Shown here piece after piece: positions 41,500-49,964 of a DNA stretch of 64,000 nucleotides. The position numbers were made by a program, and so were the translations under genes. The notes beneath the pieces were generated by a model. It worked only from the letters and a program-made list of their open reading frames with translations, did no database searches and was not told where the DNA came from. This stretch comes from Cupriavidus pauculus (lineage in GTDB: Bacteria > Pseudomonadota > Gammaproteobacteria > Burkholderiales > Burkholderiaceae): contig NZ_PJRP01000016.1 of assembly GCF_002858765.1 (NCBI RefSeq), forward strand, positions 1 to 64,000. Reading direction: 5' to 3'. Each line of letters begins with the position of its first letter. Positions within the stretch are counted from its first letter, which is position 1.

Positions 41500-43677
41500 T
41501 CAGTACGCGATCTTCGCGCTCAGGCTGATGGCGCGCGGGTCGGCCGGCTGGGCGTAGTTTTCGTACTGGAAGGCCCAGTAGCGCTTGTTGGTCAGGTTGG
41601 TCAGCGCCGCACGCAGCGTCAGTTCCTTGCCGGACACACGCGTGTTGTACGTGGCGCCGAGGTTGAACACCGTGTAGCCACCCAGGTTCAGGCTGTTGGC
41701 GGCGTCGGCCTTCATCGGGCCGGTGTACTTGCCATCCACGCCCACCTTCAGGCCGGGCACGAACGGCACGCGGTACGCCACGCGGCCGGTCAGCATGAAG
41801 TTCGGGGCGCCCGCCACGCGCTTGCCGATATTGGTATCGCCCTCGGTGTACTCAGGGTGCAGGAACATCGTGCTGCCGCCCACTTCCCACTGCGAGCCGA
41901 TTCGCGACGAGCCGGCCAGTTCCAGGCCCTGGTAGACCGACTTGCCGTCCTGGACGAAGGTCGGCAGCACGCCCGGGCCGTTGTCGCGCGCAAATTCGCT
42001 GCGGCGCTCGATGCGGAACAGCGCCGCCGTACCCGTCCAGACGCCCTGGTCGGTCTTGGCACCCACTTCGTACTGGCGGCTCTTGGCCGGCGTCAGGCCC
42101 TGGCCGGCGTTCAGGTAGTTGGTTGCCACCACGCCGCCACCGTCGAACGATTCGACATAGCTGGCGTACAGCGTCGTGCTCGGCATCGGCTTGAACATGA
42201 TCGCCGCCGTGGGCGTCAGCAGGCCGTTCTTGCTGAAGTTCGTGTCACCCGAGCCGGTGCCGGTATAGGTGTTCTGGTCGTAGTTGGTCACGCGCAGACC
42301 GCCCAGCACCGACCACTTGTCGGTCAGGTGCATCGTGTCGCTGACGAACGCGGCCTTCTGGGTGGTATCGCCGGCGCGGTACTTCTGGAAGACCGTGTCG
42401 CTGTAGTGCACGCCCGTGTACGGACCAAACAGGTTGCCGGAGGCGAGTGACGGATCATTGAAGAAGTTGCTGGAATAGCGGTCGATCTGCTTCTGCCAGC
42501 TCAGGCCGGCCACCAGTTCGTGGCGGAACGGGCCGGTGCTGAACTTGCCCTCGACCATCGTCGTCCAGTTGCTGAACTGCTGGTTCTCGGCGCCGTCGTA
42601 GCGCGAGCTGCTGTAGTTGCCGGCGGCATCCGCCAGGAAGAACGTGCTTTCGTTACGGCTGCGTGCCTGCTTGCTGAAGCTGTAGGTCGTGCTGACCGTC
42701 CAGTCCTGGTTCAGGTTGTAGCGCAGGCCGGTCTGGTAGACCTGGAGATTGGAATAGAAATGCGTGTCCGGGCCGGCGTACAGGCCACCACGGCCGCTGA
42801 TCACGCTGGGCATCTGGCCGGTCAGGCCGCCGAGATAGAACGACGGCGTGGCGCCCCAGGTGTTGCGGTCCTGGTAAATGCTGTCGAAGGTCCAGGTCAG
42901 GTCGCGCGTGATACGGGCATCCAGGCCCAGCGACACCGAGTTCCGGTTGATGCCCACGGCATTGGCCGGCTTGCCTTCTTCGTGCGTCACGTTCAGGCGA
43001 TAGCCGAACATGTTGTCCGGACCGGCGCGACCGCCCAGGTCCACGTGCTCGGTCCATACGTGCGACGACCGGTAGCCCAGTTCCACGCTGGCCGTGAACT
43101 GGTCGGTCGGCTTCTTCGTCACGTAGTTGACCGTGCCGCCGGGGTTGCCAAAGCCGTACATGAAGCCGGACGCGCCCTTGAGCAGTTCCACCTGTTCAAG
43201 CTGTTCGTAGGGCAGCGTAATGCCGTAGGCGATGAACGGCATGCCGTTGATCTTGTACGCGTTGCGCCAGTCCAGTTGCAGGCCGCGCACGGTCGTGTAC
43301 GACGCCCATGCGTTGTTGCCGTTGCTGTTGTCCGAGACCGAGGCGTCATTGAAGAACACGTCGCCCACCTTGGTCACCTGGCGGTCGGCCAGGTCTTCGC
43401 CGCTGACAACCGTGGTGGAAAACGGCGTGTCCAGTTGCGAACGGCTGCCCAGCGCGCCGCCGGAGGCCTTTTTCTGCAGTTGGGGGCCGACTTCGATGTC
43501 CTGCGCGGCGCTCACCGTGACCGACGGCAGGGCCTGGCCTGAAGGCGCCGTCTGGGCCAGGGCGGTTCCGCAGAGCGGAAAGCCCGCCAGGACAGCCACG
43601 CGGGCGAAGGCGGCGAGAGGTCGGATGCGCGAGGGGGCGGACTGGCGGCGGAATGCCGGCGACGGGCAGGACGTCAT
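41500..43677 (-). CDS. TonB-dependent siderophore receptor
   Basis: A 725-residue outer-membrane receptor. A signal peptide (VLAGFPLCGTALA) is followed by SVTVSAAQD, then a plug domain (VTKVGDVFFNDASVSDNSNG, YEQLEQVELLKGASGFMYGF, GGTVNYVTKKP). A ~22-strand barrel ends in the aromatic-terminated ISLSAKIAY. No FecA-type N-terminal signalling domain is apparent. It should import a ferric siderophore with TonB. A palindrome resembling a Fur box lies 34-62 bp upstream. No siderophore synthesis gene is adjacent, so it probably takes up a foreign siderophore. Confidence 0.94.
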   Translation of the reverse strand: MTSCPSPAFRRQSAPSRIRPLAAFARVAVLAGFPLCGTALAQTAPSGQALPSVTVSAAQDIEVGPQLQKKASGGALGSRSQLDTPFSTTVVSGEDLADRQVTKVGDVFFNDASVSDNSNGNNAWASYTTVRGLQLDWRNAYKINGMPFIAYGITLPYEQLEQVELLKGASGFMYGFGNPGGTVNYVTKKPTDQFTASVELGYRSSHVWTEHVDLGGRAGPDNMFGYRLNVTHEEGKPANAVGINRNSVSLGLDARITRDLTWTFDSIYQDRNTWGATPSFYLGGLTGQMPSVISGRGGLYAGPDTHFYSNLQVYQTGLRYNLNQDWTVSTTYSFSKQARSRNESTFFLADAAGNYSSSRYDGAENQQFSNWTTMVEGKFSTGPFRHELVAGLSWQKQIDRYSSNFFNDPSLASGNLFGPYTGVHYSDTVFQKYRAGDTTQKAAFVSDTMHLTDKWSVLGGLRVTNYDQNTYTGTGSGDTNFSKNGLLTPTAAIMFKPMPSTTLYASYVESFDGGGVVATNYLNAGQGLTPAKSRQYEVGAKTDQGVWTGTAALFRIERRSEFARDNGPGVLPTFVQDGKSVYQGLELAGSSRIGSQWEVGGSTMFLHPEYTEGDTNIGKRVAGAPNFMLTGRVAYRVPFVPGLKVGVDGKYTGPMKADAANSLNLGGYTVFNLGATYNTRVSGKELTLRAALTNLTNKRYWAFQYENYAQPADPRAISLSAKIAY

Positions 43678-43710
43678 GATGCGGTTTTTGGCTCGTAAAT
43701 GAAAACGTAA

Positions 43711-43739
43711 ACCGTAATGCGAACAACTCGCATTACGGT
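43711..43739. promoter_or_regulatory. 12-bp inverted repeat, Fur-box-like, before TonB receptor
   Basis: ACCGTAATGCGA and its exact complement flank ACAAC. The inner 19 bp, AATGCGA-N5-TCGCATT (43716-43734), resemble Fur sites reported for betaproteobacterial iron genes. It sits 34 bp upstream of the receptor ATG, at a typical promoter distance. Iron repression is therefore likely. The perfect symmetry could alternatively mark another dimeric repressor. Confidence 0.6.
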
Positions 43740-43897
43740 ATCAAGGGGCGAATGATGCCCAGTGAGCCGTTGAACCGTCAAGGGAAAGCCGTGGTCCAGC
43801 CACGGCCTTTGTCATATTTCCAACACGTCTGGGGATGGATGCAATCCGGACAAGACAGGCGCGCCGGTCTGCTGGCCGTGGGGTGGCCTGGCCGCGC

Positions 43898-44779
43898 TCA
43901 GCGCAATCCGAGCAGGTCTTCGAGCGTGCGGGCCAGGGCGACCAGGCGTGGCCCGACGCGCTTCTGCACGGCCTCGAACGTGCCCGGCCGCGCCGGCACG
44001 CCGCCGTTGACGACGAACCATTGCGAGTCCACCGGCCTGCATAGCGGAACGGCGAAGCCGAACACGTCGTGCCGCCATTCGGCCCGGTTCGAGCAATAGC
44101 CGAGCGCTTCCAGGTCCTGCCGCGCCTGCGCCAGTGCCGGTTCGGCGCGGCGCCAGGCATCGGGCGACGCCAGCCGCAGGCGGTTCAGCACCGGATCGCG
44201 CAGTTCGGCCGGTACCCGGCACAGCCATGCCTTGCCGATGGCGGTGGTCAGCATCGGCAGCGCCGCGCCGATGTCGGGCGGCATCACCAGGTTGTCGGTC
44301 GAGCGCGCGGTTTCCACGTAGATCATCTGGGTGCGGTCGCGGATGCCCAGCGACACGGCGCCGCCGATGTCGTCGGCCAGCGCCTTCATCAGCGGCCGCG
44401 CCACCTGGCGGATCTGCATGCTGGCCAGCAGCGGGTAGCCCGGCGCCAGCACCGGCGCGCCCAGGCGGTATTTGCCCAGCGCCGCCTCATGGCGCAGGTA
44501 GCCCAGCACGGCCAGGGTGTGCGTGAGCCGGGCCACCGTGGACTTCGACAGCCCGGTGCGCTGCACGAAATCGCGGTTGCCCAGCAGCGCCTCGCCGGGC
44601 CGGTAGGCCAGCAGGATGTCGATGCCGTTGGCCAGCGTGCGGGCGAACTGGCGATCGGCGCCGTCGTCGCTTGCGGCTGGACGCGGCGGGGGGTGGGCGC
44701 TCTGGGTGCTTTGGGCGGTCTGTGCGCTGCGGGCAGAGGTGTCGGCGCTCTGGGCGTCGCCAGGGATGTCACGTGTCAT
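43898..44779 (-). CDS. IclR-family regulator, second of tandem pair
   Basis: A 293-residue IclR protein. An Ala/Ser/Gln-rich tail (residues 1-42) precedes the winged helix (GNRDFVQRTGLSKSTVARLT), and a GAF-like IclR effector domain follows (RDRTQMIYVETARSTDNL, PMLTTAIGKAWL). Its segment YPLLASMQIRQVARPLMKAL nearly repeats the same segment of the adjacent regulator, so the two are tandem paralogues. The start overlaps the stop of the first gene by 4 bp, which implies coupled translation and perhaps a heteromeric pair. Confidence 0.92.
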   Translation of the reverse strand: MTRDIPGDAQSADTSARSAQTAQSTQSAHPPPRPAASDDGADRQFARTLANGIDILLAYRPGEALLGNRDFVQRTGLSKSTVARLTHTLAVLGYLRHEAALGKYRLGAPVLAPGYPLLASMQIRQVARPLMKALADDIGGAVSLGIRDRTQMIYVETARSTDNLVMPPDIGAALPMLTTAIGKAWLCRVPAELRDPVLNRLRLASPDAWRRAEPALAQARQDLEALGYCSNRAEWRHDVFGFAVPLCRPVDSQWFVVNGGVPARPGTFEAVQKRVGPRLVALARTLEDLLGLR

Positions 44780-45561
44780 GCCAATAGCGCCTCCACGTCG
44801 GCCACCAGTTCCAGCAGGCGCGGCCCCATCTCGCGTTCCAGCCTGCCCGGCGTCATGCGCGTGGCGGGCACGCCGCAGTTGAACACCAGCGTTTCGCCGT
44901 CGATGGGCTGCCGCATGGGCACGGCCACGGCGTGGACGTCGGGCAGCCAGTCGCCGGCCGAGCGCGTAAAGCCGAGCGCTGCCAGATCGTCGACGGCCGC
45001 CGCAACGGCGTCCGCATGGCGCCGCCAGTCATCGGGCTCGGTCTCGCGCAGGCCGGCCAGCACGGTGGCACGCAGGTCGGCGGGGGCCTGGGCCAGCCAG
45101 GCGCGCCCGATGGCCGAAGCCAGCATCGGCAGCGACGCGCCGATATCGGGCCGGAAAGCGATGGCGTCGTGGCCACGGCTGGTTTCGACATAGACCATGC
45201 GCAGGCGGTCGCGCAGGCCCAGCGACACGGACCCGCCCATGCGGTCGGCCAGCGCCTTCATCAACGGCCGGGCCACCTGGCGCACGCGCAGGCTGGCCAG
45301 CAGCGGATACCCGAGCGAGAGCGCCGTCGACCCCAGCCGGTAGCGGCGCAGCCGGTCGTCGTAGAGCAACAGGCCGCGCGCGGCAAGGGTGTAGGTCAGC
45401 CGGCTGATGGTGGCCTTGGACAACCCCGTGCGCTCGGCCAGTTCCTTGTTGCTGAGCACTGTCTCGCCCACCCGGAAGCACTGCAGCAGCGCCAGGCCGT
45501 GCGCCAGCGTGGTGGCGAAGGCCGGATCGGGATGGTGGAGGGGGGATTTGGGCGCGGGCAT
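44776..45561 (-). CDS. IclR-family regulator, first of tandem pair
   Basis: A 261-residue IclR protein with the winged helix SNKELAERTGLSKATISRLT and an effector domain (RDRLRMVYVETSRGHDAI, PMLASAIGRAWL). It is divergent from the acyl-CoA dehydrogenase gene at 45697 and is the closer of the two paralogues to that promoter. It probably controls the acyl-CoA dehydrogenase/Bug/CoA-transferase cluster, with the ligand being an aromatic or aliphatic acid. Effector identity cannot be read from the sequence. Confidence 0.92.
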   Translation of the reverse strand: MPAPKSPLHHPDPAFATTLAHGLALLQCFRVGETVLSNKELAERTGLSKATISRLTYTLAARGLLLYDDRLRRYRLGSTALSLGYPLLASLRVRQVARPLMKALADRMGGSVSLGLRDRLRMVYVETSRGHDAIAFRPDIGASLPMLASAIGRAWLAQAPADLRATVLAGLRETEPDDWRRHADAVAAAVDDLAALGFTRSAGDWLPDVHAVAVPMRQPIDGETLVFNCGVPATRMTPGRLEREMGPRLLELVADVEALLA

Positions 45562-45696
45562 CGGTTGTCATCCTACCGAAGCCAGTATGGCCCGGTACCC
45601 TCAGACGTTCAAGATAGCGAAACAATAGTGCCGGCATATCGAAGCCGGGCGTACGCTGGGGTCCATCACAAGACAGAAGATCGATGGAGCGAGACG

Positions 45697-46854
45697 ATGA
45701 TTCGTGATCCGGACGTATTCCAGCCATTCCTGCAGTCGCTGCGCCGCTTCGTGCGCGAGCGGCTGGTGCCGCGCGAAGCCGAGGTGGCCGCGCGCGACCT
45801 GGTACCCGAAGACCTGGTCAACGCCATGGCCGCGCAGGGCATGTTCGGCTATTCGATTCCGGAGGAGTACGGCGGCGCCGGCATGACCACCGAGGAACTG
45901 GTGCTGGCCGCGATGGAACTGTCGCAGTGTTCGGTGGCGTTCCGCGCCCGCGTGGGCACCAATACCGGCATCGGCTCCGAGGCGCTGGTGGCCGACGGCA
46001 CGCCCGAACAGAAGGCGCGCTACCTGCCGCTGCTGGCCAGCGGTGAGCTGACCGGGTCCTTTGCGCTGACCGAGCCCGATGCAGGCTCCGACGCCACGGC
46101 GCTCAAGACCACGGCGGTGCGCGACGGCGACCACTACATCCTGAACGGCACCAAGTGCTTCATCACCAATGCGCCCATTGCCGGGCTGTTCACGGTCATG
46201 GCGCGCACCGATCCGGACAAGGCCGGCGCGGGCGGCATCTCGGCGTTCATCGTGCCGCGCGGCACGCCCGGGCTGACCACCGGGCAGCCGTACCAGAAGA
46301 TGGGCCAGGCCGGATCGCCGGTGTCCGAAGTCCATTTCAACGATTGCCGCGTGCCGGCCGCCAACCTGGTCGGCGGCGAGGAAGGTCAGGGCTTCAAGAC
46401 GGCGATGAAGGTGCTGAACAAGCAGCGCATCCACCTGGCCGCGCTGTGTACCGGGCCGGCCATCCGCATGCTCGACGACGCCGTGCGGTTTGTCACCGAG
46501 CGCAAGCAGTTCGGGCAGTTGCTGGCCGACTTCCAGCTGGTGCAGGCCATGATTGCCGACTGCCAGACCGAGATCCACGCGGCCCGCGCGCTGATCCTGG
46601 ATACCGCCCGCAAGCGCGACGACGGGCAGGATGTGACGATGGAAGCGTCGATCTGCAAGTATTTTGCGTCCGAGATGTGCGGTCGCGTGGCGGACCGCTG
46701 CGTGCAGCTGTTCGGCGGCTACGGCTACATCGCCGACTACGGCATCGAGCGCTTCTACCGCGATGTGCGCCTGTTCCGGCTGTACGAAGGCACCAGCCAG
46801 ATCCACCAGCTCAATATTGCCAAACGCACCTTCGCGCAGGCCGGCAGCCGCTGA
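45697..46854 (+). CDS. acyl-CoA dehydrogenase
   Basis: A 385-residue flavoprotein. Readable hallmarks are the YGGAG motif, FALTEPDAGSDATAL (FAD/substrate loop), NGTKCFITNAP, ERKQFGQLLADFQLVQ and the C-terminal LYEGTSQIHQLNIAKR, whose Glu is the usual catalytic base. It introduces an alpha-beta double bond in an acyl-CoA in the cytoplasm. It is the first gene of a cluster with a Bug protein and a CoA-transferase, regulated presumably by the divergent IclR pair. The chain length and substrate are unknown. Confidence 0.95.
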   Translation: MIRDPDVFQPFLQSLRRFVRERLVPREAEVAARDLVPEDLVNAMAAQGMFGYSIPEEYGGAGMTTEELVLAAMELSQCSVAFRARVGTNTGIGSEALVADGTPEQKARYLPLLASGELTGSFALTEPDAGSDATALKTTAVRDGDHYILNGTKCFITNAPIAGLFTVMARTDPDKAGAGGISAFIVPRGTPGLTTGQPYQKMGQAGSPVSEVHFNDCRVPAANLVGGEEGQGFKTAMKVLNKQRIHLAALCTGPAIRMLDDAVRFVTERKQFGQLLADFQLVQAMIADCQTEIHAARALILDTARKRDDGQDVTMEASICKYFASEMCGRVADRCVQLFGGYGYIADYGIERFYRDVRLFRLYEGTSQIHQLNIAKRTFAQAGSR

Positions 46855-46917
46855 GCGGCCAGTCACCACAAGGCGGCCAGCCACAGAGCGGCCCACCATG
46901 ACAAAGACGGAGACAAC

Positions 46918-47906
46918 ATGTTCAAGCCCATCCTGATTGCCGCCGGCCTGGCGTGCGGCATGGCCCTGATGCCGGTGATGCCGGCCCACGCGGCCGAGGC
47001 CGACGCCAAATATCCCAGCAAGGTCATCCGCCTGGTGGTGCCGTTTGCGCCGGGCGGCTCCACCGACATCGTGGCGCGGCTGATTTCCGAGCCGCTGCGC
47101 GAGGAACTGGGCCAGACCGTGATCGTCGACAACCGTCCTGGCGCGGGCGGCAATATCGGCGGCGATATCGTGGCCAAGGCCGCGCCGGACGGCTACACGC
47201 TGCTGATGTCCGCCGCCGGACAGATCGCCATCAACCCGAGCCTGTACGCGAAGATGAGCTACGAGCCCGCGCGCGACCTGGCGGCCGTGACGATGATCGC
47301 CCGCGACCACAACATGATGGCGGTCAACGCGTCGCTGCCGGTCAAGAACGTCAAGGAGTTCGTCGCCTACGCAAAGGCGCATCCGAACCAGATCACCTTC
47401 GGCTCGCCCGGCAACGGCAGCCCGGCGCAGCTGGCGGGCGAACTGCTGAACCAGACCGCCGGCCTGAAGATGCAGCACGTGCCCTACAAGGGCAGCGGCC
47501 CGGCCGTGGCTGACCTGATCGCCGGCCACATCACGCTGATGATCGACAACATGCCGGCCATCTGGCCGCACGTGCAGTCGGGCAAGCTGCGGGCGCTGGC
47601 GGTGACCAGCGAAAAGCGCGCGTCGGGTGCGCCCGACGTGCCCACCGCCGAGGAAGCGGGGCTCAAGGGTTACGTGGTGACGGCGTGGAAGGGGCTGATG
47701 GTGCCGGCCCATACGCCGCGCCCGATCATCGATCGCCTGAACCAGGCCATGGTCAAGGTGCTGGCGCGGCCCGAGATCGCAAGCGGCTGATCGAGCAGGG
47801 CGCCGAGCCGGTGGGCAATTCGCCGGAACAGTTCGCCCAGCAGATCAAGACCGATACCGCCTGGTGGGCGGCGCTGGTGAAATCCACCGGGACGACGCTG
47901 GATTGA
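46918..47906 (+). pseudogene. Bug/TctC-family binding protein with single-base frameshift
   Basis: A Bug protein with a Sec signal (PVMPAHAAEA), KYPSKVIRLVVPFAPGGSTD, DNRPGAGGNIGGDIV and AAPDGYTLLMSA. The frame stops prematurely at 47788-47790 after RPEIASG. In the +1-shifted frame the expected C-terminus continues at once as KRLIEQGAEPVGNSPEQFAQ and ends at 47906. Adding one A to GCAAGC at 47779-47784 restores RPEIAKRLIEQG and a normal 329-residue protein. Either the gene is inactivated near its end (losing ~40 residues) or this is a sequencing indel. It lies between the acyl-CoA dehydrogenase and CoA-transferase genes. Confidence 0.88.
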
Positions 47907-47908
47907 CC

Positions 47909-49168
47909 ATGACGCACGCATCCACGCACACATCTACGCACGCATCGACGCACGCTTCCACAGACGCAGGCCGGGGCCCGCTGGCCGGCCTCCGCATTCT
48001 CGACATGGCCACGGTGCTGGCTGGGCCGTTTTCCAGCACGCTGTGCGCCGACATGGGCGCCGAGGTGGTCAAGCTCGAACTGCCCGACGGCAGCGACCCG
48101 CTGCGCGGCCTGGCACCGGTCAAGGGCGACCTGGCGCTGTACTGGAAGGTCACGAACCGGGGCAAGCGCGGCATCACGCTCGATGTGCGCAAGCCGGCCG
48201 GCCGTGAACTGTTCCTGAAACTGCTGCCCGAATTCGACGTGCTCGTCGAGAACTTCCGCACCGGCACGCTCGACCGCTGGGGCCTGGACCTGGCCACGCT
48301 GCATCGGGCCAATCCCCGGCTGACGGTGCTGCGCCTGACCGGCTTCGGCCAGACCGGCCCCTACGCCCAGCGCGCCGGGTTTGCGCGGATCTTCGAGGCC
48401 ATGAGCGGGGTCACGAACCTGACCGGCGAACCCGGCGGCGCGCCGCTGCACATGAACTATCCGATGGGCGACATGGTGGCCGGCCTGTTTGGCGCGTTTG
48501 CCATTGCCAGCGCCGTGGCCGAGCGCCGGCGTCCGGGCAACGAGACGATGCCGGGCCAGGAGATCGACCTGGCCGCCACCGAGGCGCTGTTCCGCGTGCT
48601 GGAGCCGCTGGCGGTCGAATACGAGCAACTGGGCCAGGTGCGCGAGCGCGCCGGCAACCGGGCCACCTACACGGCGCCGTCGAACATGTACGCGACGGCG
48701 GACGGCCAGTGGGTGTCGCTGGTGGCCTCGTCGGGACCGATCTTCCGGCGGCTGTGCCAGGCCATCGACCAGCCGGCCATGGCCGACGACGCGCGCTTTG
48801 CCACCAATCCGTCGCGCGTGACGCATCTGGACGCCCTGGACACCGCCATCAAGGACTGGTTCGCGGCGCATGCCTACGCGGATGTGGCGCAGGCGCTGGC
48901 CGCGCACGAGGTTCCGTTCAGCAAGATTTTCTCGATTGCCGATATCGTCGACGATCCGCACTTCCAGGCCCGCCAGGCCATCGTGCGGCTGCCCGACCCG
49001 GATCTGGGCTCGATCCCGGCGCCGTGCGTGGTGCCACGGTTTTCCGGGCATGCGCCGGCCCCGGCGCGCAGCGGGCCGGACGTGGGCGAACACAATGCGG
49101 AGGTCTACGGCGCGCTGGGGCTGACCGCCGACGATATCGACGGCCTGAAGCGCGAAGGCGTGGTCTGA
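47909..49168 (+). CDS. family III CoA-transferase (CaiB/BaiF) with Thr-His-Ala-Ser repeat N-terminus
   Basis: A 419-residue CoA-transferase. The core starts at residue ~22 (GPLAGLRILDMATVLAGPFS) and shows ADMGAEVVKLELP, VENFRTGTLDRWG, TGFGQTGPYAQRAG and, in the C-terminal half, TYTAPSNMYATADGQWVSLV. Residues 2-18 are a low-complexity THAS-type repeat encoded by a 12-bp tandem array. The gene starts 3 bp after the Bug-protein stop, so it is coupled. It probably activates the acid carried by the Bug system to its CoA ester for the acyl-CoA dehydrogenase. Confidence 0.93.
   Translation: MTHASTHTSTHASTHASTDAGRGPLAGLRILDMATVLAGPFSSTLCADMGAEVVKLELPDGSDPLRGLAPVKGDLALYWKVTNRGKRGITLDVRKPAGRELFLKLLPEFDVLVENFRTGTLDRWGLDLATLHRANPRLTVLRLTGFGQTGPYAQRAGFARIFEAMSGVTNLTGEPGGAPLHMNYPMGDMVAGLFGAFAIASAVAERRRPGNETMPGQEIDLAATEALFRVLEPLAVEYEQLGQVRERAGNRATYTAPSNMYATADGQWVSLVASSGPIFRRLCQAIDQPAMADDARFATNPSRVTHLDALDTAIKDWFAAHAYADVAQALAAHEVPFSKIFSIADIVDDPHFQARQAIVRLPDPDLGSIPAPCVVPRFSGHAPAPARSGPDVGEHNAEVYGALGLTADDIDGLKREGVV
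47912..47967. repeat. 12-bp-period coding repeat (THAS units)
   Basis: Units begin at 47912, 47924, 47936 and 47948, each a variant of ACGCACGCATCC, with a partial fifth. The period is a multiple of three, so copy-number change would alter length without a frameshift. The encoded peptide is not part of the CoA-transferase fold. Confidence 0.85.
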
Positions 49169-49196
49169 GGGCGGTTGCCGGGGGGACGATCGACGA

Positions 49197-49889
49197 TCAG
49201 GCGTCGATCACCCGCCGCGCGAACCGTTCCAGGTAGTCCATCAGCAGGTCGGCGCCGCGCGCGGCTTCGGCCTCGTTGCCGCTGGCGATGGCGCTGGCCA
49301 TCGCGTGGTGCGCCTGGGCGCCCTCGGCGATCTCGCCTTCGTGCTGGTAGGCATACCAGAAGCGGCGGCACTGCACGATCAGTGGGATCACGGCCTTCAC
49401 GGCCGAGCGGTTGCGGCAGGCGGCATGGTTGACGTGGTCCAGCGCCTGGTCGGCGGCCATGTACTCGTCCAGATTGCCGCGCTGGGCGGCCTTGACCATC
49501 TTCTGCGCGCTGGCCAGCAGCGCCTTGCGCTGGGGGTCGGTGGCGCGCCGCGCGGCGCTGGCGGCGATCAGCCGTTCCAGCACGCGGCGGGTGGCAATCA
49601 CGTCCAGGTGGTCCATCACGTCGATGGTCGACACCATCAGGCCGCGACGCGGCTGCTGCACGATCAGGCCCATCGACACCATGCGCATCAGCGCCTCGCG
49701 CACCGGCGTGCGGCCCAGTTCGGTCATTTCGGCCAGTTCGGCCTCCACCACGGGGCTGCCAGGCGCGATCTCCAGCTTCGAGATCATGGTCTCGATGCGG
49801 TCGTAGGCGATATCGGCGGCGCGCCGCTTGCCGGTTTCCGGCGCGTGTGCGGTCGTGGTCGAACCCTGGGAACTGGAAACGTTAGGCAT
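49197..49889 (-). CDS. GntR-family regulator, FCD subgroup
   Basis: A 230-residue regulator with the winged helix VVEAELAEMTELGRTPVREA, wing IVQQPRRGLMV, and an FCD domain (YMAADQALDHVNHAACRN, with the conserved Asp/His/Asn). It is on the same strand as, and last after, the TRAP transporter genes 75 bp away. It therefore probably regulates the DHDPS/TRAP unit. It is convergent with the CoA-transferase gene. Confidence 0.92.
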   Translation of the reverse strand: MPNVSSSQGSTTTAHAPETGKRRAADIAYDRIETMISKLEIAPGSPVVEAELAEMTELGRTPVREALMRMVSMGLIVQQPRRGLMVSTIDVMDHLDVIATRRVLERLIAASAARRATDPQRKALLASAQKMVKAAQRGNLDEYMAADQALDHVNHAACRNRSAVKAVIPLIVQCRRFWYAYQHEGEIAEGAQAHHAMASAIASGNEAEAARGADLLMDYLERFARRVIDA

Positions 49890-49964
49890 CTCGTGGAAGC
49901 AAGCGGGGCCCGCCAGCCGGCAGGGCTGGCGGTGGCCGTCATTATGCCGCAGGCGGGCGGTGCG

